12,454 nucleotides of DNA, from positions 1 through 12,454 of the forward strand of contig CAYNFM010000100.1 in the NCBI GenBank assembly GCA_964396415.1, given 5' to 3'. Origin of the DNA: UBA1306 sp964396415 (lineage in GTDB: Bacteria; Spirochaetota; Spirochaetia; Treponematales; Rectinemataceae). Shown piece by piece: positions 1 to 5,861 of this stretch (positions are counted from its first letter, which is position 1; every line of letters begins with the position of its first letter). The position numbers and the translations under genes are program-made. The notes under the pieces are model-generated. The model worked only from the letters and a program-made list of their open reading frames with translations. It was not told the origin of the DNA and searched no databases.

Positions 1-114
1 ACGGGGCTGGGCGATTTCTACCTCTGCGCAAAAGGCAGCATCGACGATCCGAAAGGATCCTTCAGGCCGGGCAAGGACCGTCAAGGGCAAGGTATTCGGC
101 CCACCTGCGAATAA
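1..114 (+). CDS. Possible C-terminal tail of an unidentified protein (partial)
   Basis: Frame 1 is open from the window edge to a TAA at 112-114, giving 37 residues that begin TGLGDFYLCAKG and end RPTCE. I do not recognise it. It could be the end of a real gene entering from the left, but the other two plus frames are also open here (frame 2 to about 313, frame 3 to 254). Openness alone is therefore weak evidence. No Shine-Dalgarno or start can be judged because the 5' part is outside the window. Confidence 0.25.
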   Translation, partial: TGLGDFYLCAKGSIDDPKGSFRPGKDRQGQGIRPTCE

Positions 115-146
115 AAGGGAGGGGCGAAAGCCTGGCAGCCGCCGCT

Positions 147-266
147 TTACCCAAGCCTTGCGACGACAGAGCCTCCCTGAAGCGCCATTATCGGATCGAC
201 CAGCTCCGCACCCTGGTCCAAGGGGCCCGTTGGGATTCTATAATCTTGTATTAACCAGTCTATTTG
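147..266 (-). pseudogene. Unstarted minus-strand frame, possible gene remnant
   Basis: On the minus strand a 39-residue frame is open between a stop at 267-269 and a TAA at 147-149. It contains DWLIQDYRIPTGP and later ELVDPIMALQGGSVVARLG, which reads like the end of a folded protein. It has no start codon at its upstream end; the only ATG is internal. It resembles loosely the frame at 2143-2391 (shared DW near the start and a VD..hA....V pattern, h hydrophobic). I infer a possible decayed C-terminal fragment. Chance openness in GC-rich DNA is the main alternative. The family is not recognised. Confidence 0.2.
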
Positions 267-279
267 TTACTATCCGTCG

Positions 280-308
280 TTGCTATTATATTAATAGCAT
301 GCTACAAT
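280..308 (+). promoter_or_regulatory. Sigma-70-type promoter of the tautomerase-HxlR pair
   Basis: A -35 element TTGCTA (280-285) and a -10 element TACAAT (303-308) are separated by 17 bp. Transcription would start near 315, leaving a leader of about 30 nt that carries the Shine-Dalgarno GGAGG (333-337). The local DNA is very AT-rich compared with its surroundings. Both promoter boxes lie inside the two palindromes listed separately, which suggests repression by occlusion. Confidence 0.65.
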
Positions 309-318
309 ATAAATAGCA
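281..318. promoter_or_regulatory. Two abutting 19-bp palindromes, probable tandem operator
   Basis: Copy 1 (281-299) is TGCTATTATATTAATAGCA, with perfect 8-bp arms TGCTATTA/TAATAGCA around TAT. Copy 2 (300-318) is TGCTACAATATAAATAGCA, with perfect outer arms TGCTA/TAGCA. The two match at 16 of 19 positions and follow each other with no gap. Copy 1 covers the end of the -35 region and the spacer; copy 2 covers the -10 and likely start point. The obvious candidate ligand is the HxlR-type regulator encoded two genes downstream in the same transcript (autoregulation). That assignment is inference; the palindromes are directly visible. Confidence 0.7.
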
Positions 319-344
319 AAAGTATTTTCTATGGAGGTAATTAT

Positions 345-542
345 ATGCCTGTCATTCAAATCACCATGGGGAAAAGCAGTAGGGAGCAGAAGAAGGAGCT
401 CATCGAAAGGCTATCCGCGGACGCGATCGAGATCACAAAGATACCGGCGAGCGAATTTACTGTCCTCATCACCGAACTCGATACTGATAATATTGGCCGT
501 TCAGGGCAGACTCTTACCGACCTAAGAGCCTCGAAACTGTAG
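345..542 (+). CDS. 4-oxalocrotonate tautomerase family protein
   Basis: This 65-residue protein begins Met-Pro-Val-Ile-Gln-Ile. After Met removal, Pro1 would be the catalytic base that defines the 4-oxalocrotonate tautomerase (4-OT) superfamily. The size and the beta-alpha-beta pattern (strand 2-8, helix about 12-32, strand about 37-45) match the small 4-OT subunits, which usually work as hexamers or dimers on keto-enol substrates. The family Arg after a short GKSS turn is present (Arg13). I chose ATG 345 over the upstream in-frame ATG at 264, because 345 follows GGAGG at 333-337 with good spacing and puts Pro second. The gene lies 7 nt before an HxlR-type regulator, so a substrate linked to that regulator's signal, such as an aromatic or electrophilic compound, is a reasonable guess. 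The actual substrate cannot be read from the sequence. Confidence 0.85.
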   Translation: MPVIQITMGKSSREQKKELIERLSADAIEITKIPASEFTVLITELDTDNIGRSGQTLTDLRASKL

Positions 543-549
543 CCGCTCG

Positions 550-888
550 ATGGCGATACCCACGCCCGGCAAACCGGTTCGAGGCTCTAAATCAGGCCAA
601 CCTCTTATGGCCTTGTTCGACCTCCTCGGCAGGCGCTGGGCTATGGGTATCATTTGGAACCTCTATCGAGGGCCCTTGACGTTCAGGAGCTTGCAAAGCG
701 CCTGCGAAAGGAAAAGCGGGACCATCTCGCCATCCATCCTCAATAGCCGCATCAAAGATCTCCAAGAAGCCAACCTTGTTATGAGGACTTTGGACGGCTA
801 TGAGCTGACTCAATTAGGGAAGGAGCTGTTTATCCTGCTGGAATCCCTCGATCCTTGGTCTCAAAAATGGAGGAGTTCCCTGTTCTGA
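550..888 (+). CDS. HxlR-family winged helix-turn-helix regulator
   Basis: The 112-residue protein is nearly all one HxlR-type winged helix-turn-helix domain. It shows the family pattern of a first helix (ALFDLLGRRWAMGIIWNL, about 21-38), RGPLTFRSLQ (40-49), the recognition segment ISPSILNSRIKDLQEANLV (59-77) and the wing with YELTQLGKEL (84-93). HxlR proteins bind palindromes as dimers; several sense quinones, aldehydes or other electrophiles through an N-terminal cysteine. That cysteine is absent here (the position reads SGQPLM), and the only cysteine is Cys52, before the recognition helix. Redox sensing like YodB is therefore doubtful. ATG 550 lacks a clear Shine-Dalgarno but starts 7 nt after the tautomerase stop, so translational coupling is likely. 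It probably controls its own operon through the palindromes at 281-318. Confidence 0.85.
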   Translation: MAIPTPGKPVRGSKSGQPLMALFDLLGRRWAMGIIWNLYRGPLTFRSLQSACERKSGTISPSILNSRIKDLQEANLVMRTLDGYELTQLGKELFILLESLDPWSQKWRSSLF

Positions 889-986
889 ACGGAAATGATT
901 AATGATGTAGAGGGCGAGGGGCGCCCCCAAAAGGGAAACGGGCTTCTTTATAAAACTACCCCCCTTGCATTGGATGTCTTTTCTTC
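889..986 (+). other. Gap after hxlR-type gene, with a weak hairpin
   Basis: The stretch between the HxlR gene and the next promoter contains GGGCG (912-916), loop AGGGG and CGCCC (922-926), a short GC hairpin. No clean T-run follows, only a T-rich patch at about 944-950. It may act as a terminator, but the support is weak. Nothing else is seen. Confidence 0.2.
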
Positions 987-1015
987 TTGACAATGCTTCA
1001 TCGGGACACTATAGT
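987..1015 (+). promoter_or_regulatory. Near-consensus sigma-70-type promoter of padR-type gene
   Basis: TTGACA (987-992, perfect -35) is followed after exactly 17 bp by TATAGT (1010-1015, one mismatch to TATAAT). The predicted start of transcription, about 1021-1023, is only 4-6 nt before ATG 1027. This is the strongest promoter in the window. Confidence 0.8.
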
Positions 1016-1028
1016 CAATCCTGACTAT
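1011..1028. promoter_or_regulatory. 18-bp palindrome over -10, start point and start codon
   Basis: ATAGTCA-ATCC-TGACTAT is a perfect inverted repeat with 7-bp arms. It overlaps the -10 box on its left and reaches the first bases of the start codon on its right. A protein bound here would block the promoter completely. The PadR-type protein encoded immediately downstream is the likely ligand, since PadR family members commonly repress their own genes. The assignment is inferred. Confidence 0.7.
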
Positions 1029-1596
1029 GACTGATTCGTACAAAGTTTCCTTCTACATCCTCGGCTTTCTCATAAGGCTGGGGCCTCTGCACGGTTACCA
1101 GTTAAAAACGCATATCGAACGTGAAGCTCGCGACTTCGCGAAAATCAAGTTGCCGAATCTCTATTACCACCTAGGCTCGATGAAGGGAAAGGGTTGGGTC
1201 GAGTCGACGCGGGGAAAAGAGGGGAGTCATCCGGAAAAAGAAATATTCTCGGTGACCGTCGAAGGCAAACGGCGGTTCGAGGAATTCCTCGATCGATGCT
1301 TCGCCGAACCCGTAGGGTGGGATTTCCCTCTCGACGGCGCCCTCTTTTTTTCCAAAGGAAGGAGCACCAGGACCATTGCGCGCGAGCTGTCGGCGGCTGA
1401 GGAACGCGCGGTGCTTGCCCTCGATGCCCTCGCCGGACACCGGAAGGAAGTCCTGGACGAAGTGCCGCCGTCGTTCCGTGACGTGGCGGCCCTCATCCTC
1501 GCCCATCACGAATGCCACTACGCCGCGGAGAGGAAATGGCTTCACGAGGCAACTGCCGTTTTCGAATCTCGAAAGGGAAATAAAGGAGAGGCTTAA
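1027..1596 (+). CDS. PadR-family transcriptional regulator
   Basis: The 189-residue protein has an N-terminal PadR winged helix-turn-helix. The pattern FYILGFLIRLGPLHGYQLKT (9-28) and LPNLYYHLGSMKGKGWVES (42-60), followed by the wing EIFSVTVEGKRRFEEFL (72-88), matches the family closely. The region from about 100 to 180 is mostly helical and would be the PadR C-terminal dimerisation part. PadR proteins are dimeric repressors that often respond to phenolic acids, drugs or other small ligands. ATG 1027 is the only start giving the full domain. It has no Shine-Dalgarno and lies 4-6 nt from the predicted transcription start, so translation is probably leaderless. Its stop (TAA 1594-1596) overlaps the next start by one base (TAATG), so it forms an operon with the DUF2889 gene. 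Ligand unknown. Confidence 0.88.
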   Translation: MTDSYKVSFYILGFLIRLGPLHGYQLKTHIEREARDFAKIKLPNLYYHLGSMKGKGWVESTRGKEGSHPEKEIFSVTVEGKRRFEEFLDRCFAEPVGWDFPLDGALFFSKGRSTRTIARELSAAEERAVLALDALAGHRKEVLDEVPPSFRDVAALILAHHECHYAAERKWLHEATAVFESRKGNKGEA

Positions 1597-2081
1597 TGCG
1601 GAAAATTTGTTCTCGCCGATTCGATGTGGATTTTTTCGAAAAAGACGAATCAACATGGCTTGTCGTCTCTCGCCTCGTCGACGACGCCCACGACATTACT
1701 ACAAAAGTCGAAGTTCAGGTACCCGAGATGGTTATCAGCGAGGCCAGCATTGAATTTGCGCGATATCCGCTGGACGTCTGCCCAATGATCGAGCGCAACG
1801 TTAAACGCATCGTAGGGTTGAAGCTGCTCAAGAACTACAATATGAGATCGCTTACGATCTTCCTCGGCTCCAAAGGCTGCGGAAACGTAATGCAAATACT
1901 CGGCACAGGTCTGCAGTCCTTCGTATACTCTTATTATCCATATTTAATTACGACCGGGAAGATGAGCACGGCCGAATGGGAGAAGTTCTCCATAACCCGC
2001 CTTCGCAAAGCTTGCTTAGGCCATACCCTCCTAGAGAAAGGCAAGGCAAAGATGCTACACGAAAGCGTAGCCGCGCATTGA
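1596..2081 (+). CDS. DUF2889 domain protein
   Basis: The 161-residue protein fits the DUF2889 family. It begins with a basic strand, then STWLVVSRLVDDAHDI (19-34), a long strand region, CPMIERNVKRIVGLKLLKNY (about 62-81) and the family-like LTIFLGSKGCGNVMQIL with a Gly-Cys pair (about 86-102). The C-terminal third (to HESVAAH) is not conserved that I can tell. The biochemical function of DUF2889 is unknown to me, and I see no signal peptide or membrane segment. AAAGGAGAG at 1582-1590 is a strong Shine-Dalgarno for ATG 1596, which overlaps the PadR stop. Co-transcription with an autoregulated PadR repressor suggests that this protein is made in response to the regulator's ligand. Codon use is less GC-rich than in the Sec genes (for example TTA and ATT codons near 1940). 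Confidence 0.75.
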   Translation: MRKICSRRFDVDFFEKDESTWLVVSRLVDDAHDITTKVEVQVPEMVISEASIEFARYPLDVCPMIERNVKRIVGLKLLKNYNMRSLTIFLGSKGCGNVMQILGTGLQSFVYSYYPYLITTGKMSTAEWEKFSITRLRKACLGHTLLEKGKAKMLHESVAAH

Positions 2082-2414
2082 TCGCCCGATCGGCCAATTG
2101 CGGATTCCCGCTTCCCAATCCGCTTGCCTGGATTTTCCGGCGTTAGGCTCGGAATCGACCGCGGTAGTCGGAAAATAGCTTAGAGCCAGGACCGCTCGCA
2201 ACGAGGACGGACGAGAAGGCAACTAGCTCGTCTACGGGCTTCGTCTTCTCAGGCTGGCAAGATGGGACGCCATTCTTTATCCAGTCATAGACCACGAGGA
2301 GGGCATCGTCTTGGCACCTCGCCCACGTAGTATTAGCCTTTAGTCTCCGGCCGGATGCGGAATTTACACATTTTGCTAGCTTGCAGTTCCTTTACCTAAA
2401 AACAAATACTGTAA
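2082..2414. other. Intergenic stretch with hairpins, no convincing gene
   Basis: After the DUF2889 stop, GCGGATT (2100-2106) and AATCCGC (2117-2123) form a perfect 7-bp stem with a 10-nt loop. This may terminate the PadR operon, although no U-run follows. ATTTTCCG (2132-2139) and CGGAAAAT (2169-2176) form a second, wider inverted repeat. The minus-strand frame at 2143-2391 is listed separately. No promoter or RNA gene is recognised. Confidence 0.35.
2143..2391 (-). pseudogene. Unstarted minus-strand frame, possible gene remnant
   Basis: On the minus strand, 82 codons are open between a stop at 2392-2394 and a TAA at 2143-2145. The reading contains ARCQDDALLVVYDWIKNG and then KPVDELVAFSSVLVASGPG, which looks protein-like. 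There is no ATG, GTG or TTG in its first part (the first is an internal GTG), so it is not an intact gene. A one-base shift would join it to ATG TGT AAA TTC near 2370, consistent with a frameshifted remnant. It loosely resembles the frame at 147-266. Not recognised; it could also be chance openness. Confidence 0.25.
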
Positions 2415-2632
2415 GGCGCCGGTCGGAGTCGGACCGACTCATAAAGGTTTTGCAGACCTCTCCCTTCCCACTTGGGTACGGCGCCATGTGCGATAGCACA
2501 TTTTTAGATCCATTCCTCTCGCCGCCAGGCTCTACTGAGCCTGACGGCGCCATTCGCGATAGCGAATTCTTAAATCCATTCCCTGCGCCGAGCGACTACC
2601 GTCGCCCGGCGCCATTCGCGAAAGCGAATATA
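2415..2632. repeat. Four-unit array of covarying hairpins (period about 62-66 bp)
   Basis: GGCGCC recurs at 2415, 2480, 2546 and 2608. After the last three copies comes a hairpin with 6-bp stems: ATGTGC-GATA-GCACAT (2486-2501), ATTCGC-GATA-GCGAAT (2552-2567) and ATTCGC-GAAA-GCGAAT (2614-2629). Before the last two copies lies a longer stem with one conserved mismatch: CGCCG-C-CAGGCTC, loop TACT (2533-2536), back to 2549; and GCGCCG-A-GCGAC, loop TACC (2597-2600), back to 2612. A linker like TTARATCCATTCC joins units (2504-2516, 2570-2582). The first unit is degenerate, with GAGTCGG-A-CCGACTC (2426-2440). Stem sequences change but pairing is kept, which points to selection on the structure. It lies between convergent genes (DUF2889 and secF). 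It could be a REP-like element, a terminator cluster or a structured RNA. Confidence 0.75.
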
Positions 2633-2700
2633 ACCAATGCTGCGCGCCGATGGCAAGCCCTACTACCGTCAGAAAGGGAAAAGGCCGCATTTGAGATCCC

Positions 2701-2720
2701 GGGGGAAGCCCGCGACCCCC
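2701..2720 (-). terminator. Possible hairpin after secF
   Basis: GGGGG (2701-2705) and CCCCC (2716-2720) form a stem with a 10-nt loop just downstream of the secF stop. Further along on the minus strand there is a T-rich tract (complement of 2674-2684). The gap between stem and T-tract is longer than in a canonical intrinsic terminator, so this is only a candidate. Confidence 0.25.
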
Positions 2721-2732
2721 TCCACCGGGAGC

Positions 2733-4040
2733 TCAGCTCTTCGCTGCCTTCGCCCTTTTCGAGGCTCCTTTGGGGGGATTCGCCGCGGCGAGGGCTGCCC
2801 TGGCGCTGGCTGCGATATGGGCCTGCTCGGCCTGCTTCTTCGCCAGGTTCCTGTCCTCGATGATCTTCCACCCGTCGACGAAGGCCGAGGCGATGAAGAC
2901 CGACGAATAGGTACCGGTGATGACACCTACGATTATGCAGAGCGAAAAATCCTTCATGCTGCCCGTCGTGAAGATGAAAAGGGCGATCGCCGACAAAAGG
3001 ACCGTGCCCGAGGTTATGAAGGTCCTTCCCAGGGTCTCGGTGACGCCCCGATTCATGTTTTCCCGGAATACGGCGTTGGGCGCGAACTTCACCTTCTCGC
3101 GGATACGATCGTAGATGACGATCGTGTCGTTGATCGAATAGCCGACTATCGTGAGGATGGCCGCGATGATCGAGGTATTGAACTCGGTCCGAGTAAATAC
3201 GATGAAGGCGACGAGAACGAGGGCGTCGTGGATGACCGATAATACGGCGCCGATGGCATAGACCGGCTTGAAGCGGAAAGAGCAATAGGCGAGGATGAGG
3301 GCGAAAGTGAGGAGGGTCAACCATACGGCCTGATCGGCGAGGCTCTTCGAGAAGCGGGCGCCGACGAAGTCGGCCTTGTTGACGATGACGTTGTCCGTGC
3401 CGAATGCGCCTTCGAGGGCCGTCGAGAGCCTCGGCTGGACGGTCTTCGAGAATTCGGGGTCCTTTCCCGAGTCTTCGATCCGGATCATATACTGGCGAGC
3501 GACCTCGTCGCCGGCGCGTTGTATCGAAACGTTCCCGAAGCTCTTCAGCGATGCCCTTATGGCCTCGACGCTCACATCCAGGCCGGAAGAGCCCGTGAGT
3601 GCGTAATGCAACACGGTCGGAGCCGTCGCCGATACGGTGGAGTCGGTCTGCGAGGCGCCGAGGATGAGGGCGGAGGGAGTGGACCCGTCCGCCTTGAGGT
3701 CGACGACCATGCCGGAAACGGATTTGACGGCATCCGCCATGGCCTGGAGAGTCGGGTACTGATCGAAGGCGTAGGTATAGGATTTAGTCTCTCCAGAGGG
3801 GGCCTGGGAGATGAGATCCACTTCCGCCTTGGTGACTTTGAGCTGCATCGTGCCGGCCCCCGTATACGAAACGTACATCGAGGGAGGGGCGAAGCGGATG
3901 CTGGTGTTGAGGCCTGCCTGAAAGTCGACGCCTTTGTTGAAGCCGAGGGTCACGGCGCCGACGAGACCGGCTACGATAATGACCACGGATATCGGAACCG
4001 TAATCTTGAAGCTGCGGTCGAAGTTGATAACCCGCGTCAT
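2733..4040 (-). CDS. secF: Protein translocase subunit SecF
   Basis: The 435-residue inner-membrane RND-type protein works with SecD and YajC. Together they use the proton motive force to help SecYEG pull proteins out of the membrane. TM1 lies at about 13-33, followed by the D1 motif GVDFQAG (37-43; many homologues have DFTGG). The large periplasmic domain runs to about 225 and ends at FVGARFSKSL (225-234). TM helices follow, including IHDALVLVAF (270-279) and the signature ILTIVGYSINDTIVIYDRIRE (295-315), then RGVTETLGRTFITSG (331-345). The Ala/Lys-rich C-terminal tail (about 400-435) is cytoplasmic. D1 to FVG spans about 190 residues against roughly 90 in E. coli SecF (from memory), so the periplasmic domain is enlarged. 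The start overlaps the secD stop by ATGA, so the two are translationally coupled. Confidence 0.97.
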   Translation of the reverse strand: MTRVINFDRSFKITVPISVVIIVAGLVGAVTLGFNKGVDFQAGLNTSIRFAPPSMYVSYTGAGTMQLKVTKAEVDLISQAPSGETKSYTYAFDQYPTLQAMADAVKSVSGMVVDLKADGSTPSALILGASQTDSTVSATAPTVLHYALTGSSGLDVSVEAIRASLKSFGNVSIQRAGDEVARQYMIRIEDSGKDPEFSKTVQPRLSTALEGAFGTDNVIVNKADFVGARFSKSLADQAVWLTLLTFALILAYCSFRFKPVYAIGAVLSVIHDALVLVAFIVFTRTEFNTSIIAAILTIVGYSINDTIVIYDRIREKVKFAPNAVFRENMNRGVTETLGRTFITSGTVLLSAIALFIFTTGSMKDFSLCIIVGVITGTYSSVFIASAFVDGWKIIEDRNLAKKQAEQAHIAASARAALAAANPPKGASKRAKAAKS

Positions 4041-5770
4041 TTGACCCTCCAGGAAATGCTCACGTGCTTGACCTTGAGCACGTCCGTCTCGAAATCGAAG
4101 ATCAGGTGCGACAGGAACAAGGAGGTGAAGAGGGAGCAGATGGTCCCGATGGCGAGAGAGATGGCGAAACCCTGGATGGGTCCGGAGCCGAGCTGGGCCA
4201 GGAACAGGGCAGCGATCAGGTTGGTCAAGTGCGAGTCCACGATCGTCCAGAAGGCCTTGTTGAACCCGGCGCGAATCGAGGCGACACGGCCCTTGCCGAC
4301 CCGTAATTCCTCTTTGATTCGCTCGAAAATCAGGACGTTCGCGTCCACCGATACGCCGATCGTGAGGACGAAGCCCGCGATGGATGGCAGGGTGAGGGTC
4401 AGGCCGAAGGCCGAGAGGACGCCTACCATGATGAACAGGTTCACGATCTCGGCCAAGGCGGTATTGATTCCCGCGCCCTTGTAGTAAAGGAGCATGAAAC
4501 CGATGACAAGGGCGAATGCTATTGTAACCGCGAAGATCCCCGCGTGGACGGCGTCCTCGCCGAGGGAAGAGCCGATGGCTTGGGTATTGACCGGCGAAAG
4601 CTCGACCGGTAGGGCCGCCGTGCGGAGCACGAGAGCCAGGTTGGTGGCCTCCTCGGCGCTGAAGCCCGTCATCCTTACCGAGTCGCGGATGGGCTCCGAT
4701 ATCCTCGCGCCGGCCTTGACCTTCTCGTCCAGGACGACGGCCATGGTCTTGCCGACGTTGGCGGAAGTCATCTTGTAGAAGATCTCCCCGCCCTCCTTGT
4801 CGAGCTGGAAGTTCGTCTCGGGTTGGCCCGTGATGGGATCGGCGGAGGTGGTCGCGTTGGTGATATGGGTCCCGTCGAGGCCGGGCACCGCGTTGATGAC
4901 CATGTACTGACCGGTGAACTCGTCGAGGCCGTAGGAGTCCTTCTTGTAGAACTTGCGGATCACGTAGCCGGCCGGGACGATGGTCTTGTCGGCCACCGTC
5001 ATGGTCTTCTCGTCAACGCCGAGCGGGTTCTGCTCGAGGTAGGTCGCGAGCTTGGCGTTGGCCTCGTCGTCGACCATGTAAAAGCCCAGGTTTCCGCGCC
5101 CCATGAGGATCGAGTTGATGTTCTCGGGGTCGGCCGCGCCGGGAACCTCGATATAGATCTGGTCGTCGCCCTGCTGGCGGATCGTGGGCTCCGTGAGGCC
5201 GAACTTGTCTATGCGGGAATTGAGGCTCTCGATGGCGCGATTCATCGCGTCGGCCCGCTCGGCGGCGGAGAGCGTATGCCCGACTTTCTTGGCAAGGGCG
5301 TCGAGGTCGGCCTGGATGACGGCGCTCATCCCGCCGGACAGGTCGAGACCGAGCTTGACCGCTTTCTTCTGCTGGGCCTTGAGGTTGAGCACGCGGGTGC
5401 GGTAGATGCTCTCGACCGCGTCGTAGGCCGCCTTCTCGCTGACGAAGGCGGCGAGAGCCGACTTGGCCGTCCAAGAGGCGGGCTCGGGCTTGCGGGCTGT
5501 TTTATAGGCGGAGGTAGCGGCCTTGATGTCCACGGCGAACTTCTGCACGTCCAGCTTGGTCTCGTCGCTGGCGGCCGCGCTCGACTTGAGGGCGTTGAGA
5601 TCGGTGATCGCCATGCTGCGGGCGTACTCCCGGATCTGCTCGCGCGACCCCACTGCCAGAGCCTTGTCGGCCTTCGGCGTAAGCCAATACCAGCTGACCG
5701 TCGGCCAGAGGAAGGCGAAGGAGACGGCGACGACCGCCAGTACGATTAATAGCCTTTGTAACTTGCTCAT
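4037..5770 (-). CDS. secD: Protein translocase subunit SecD
   Basis: The 577-residue partner of SecF has one N-terminal TM (about 6-29), a periplasmic region of nearly 375 residues, and five C-terminal TM helices. Visible motifs are GLDLSGG (141-147, D1), RIDKFGLTEPTIRQQGDDQI (186-205, P1 base), VVLDEKVKAGARISEPI (345-361), ALVLRTAALPVEL (379-391), and LPSIAGFVLTIGVSVDANVL (461-480) with the conserved Asp476 of the proton pathway. These are followed by FERIKEELRVGKGRVASIRA (482-501) and DSHLTNLIAALFL (512-524). A GGAG at 5779-5782 (minus strand) precedes the ATG by 8 nt. It lies 91 nt downstream of yajC and overlaps secF by four bases. Length and layout are ordinary for SecD. Confidence 0.97.
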   Translation of the reverse strand: MSKLQRLLIVLAVVAVSFAFLWPTVSWYWLTPKADKALAVGSREQIREYARSMAITDLNALKSSAAASDETKLDVQKFAVDIKAATSAYKTARKPEPASWTAKSALAAFVSEKAAYDAVESIYRTRVLNLKAQQKKAVKLGLDLSGGMSAVIQADLDALAKKVGHTLSAAERADAMNRAIESLNSRIDKFGLTEPTIRQQGDDQIYIEVPGAADPENINSILMGRGNLGFYMVDDEANAKLATYLEQNPLGVDEKTMTVADKTIVPAGYVIRKFYKKDSYGLDEFTGQYMVINAVPGLDGTHITNATTSADPITGQPETNFQLDKEGGEIFYKMTSANVGKTMAVVLDEKVKAGARISEPIRDSVRMTGFSAEEATNLALVLRTAALPVELSPVNTQAIGSSLGEDAVHAGIFAVTIAFALVIGFMLLYYKGAGINTALAEIVNLFIMVGVLSAFGLTLTLPSIAGFVLTIGVSVDANVLIFERIKEELRVGKGRVASIRAGFNKAFWTIVDSHLTNLIAALFLAQLGSGPIQGFAISLAIGTICSLFTSLFLSHLIFDFETDVLKVKHVSISWRVK

Positions 5771-5861
5771 TCCGCTCGCTCCAGATGAGAGAATGGGGTC
5801 GAACCCGCGCTAGCCGCTCGGAAGCCTGGGCTTCGGACCGCCCCTGTGTCAGGCAGGAATT
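5771..5861 (-). other. yajC-secD gap with a short hairpin
   Basis: The 91-nt spacer holds GAAGCC-TG-GGCTTC (5821-5834), a 5-6 bp stem without a U-run. It might attenuate or stabilise the transcript between yajC and secD. A GGGTTCGACCC-like string on the minus strand resembles a tRNA T-loop but is not part of a tRNA. The secD ribosome-binding site is here. Confidence 0.3.

Noticed and set aside
264..344. Upstream in-frame ATG at 264 for the tautomerase (92-residue form)
   Set aside because: It would start before the predicted promoter -10 and remove the catalytic N-terminal proline that defines the family. ATG 345 has GGAGG at the right distance.
2415..2632. CRISPR array
   Set aside because: The repeated parts are hairpins with changing stem sequences, not constant direct repeats with unique spacers. 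There are only four units and no cas gene nearby.
2381..2863. 160-residue plus-strand frame through the hairpin array into the secF 3' end
   Set aside because: It reads through the repeat units, whose 62- and 65-bp periods do not preserve the frame, and it then overlaps secF antisense. No ribosome-binding site or recognisable domain.
4823..5749. 308-residue plus-strand frame antisense to secD
   Set aside because: Shadow of secD in GC-rich DNA; no homology recognised and no ribosome-binding site. The secD frame carries all the family motifs.
5780..5850. tRNA-like string (GGGTTCGACCC on the minus strand) between yajC and secD
   Set aside because: Only the T-loop-like piece is present. The T-stem pairs poorly, and no acceptor, D or anticodon arm can be placed in the 91-nt gap.
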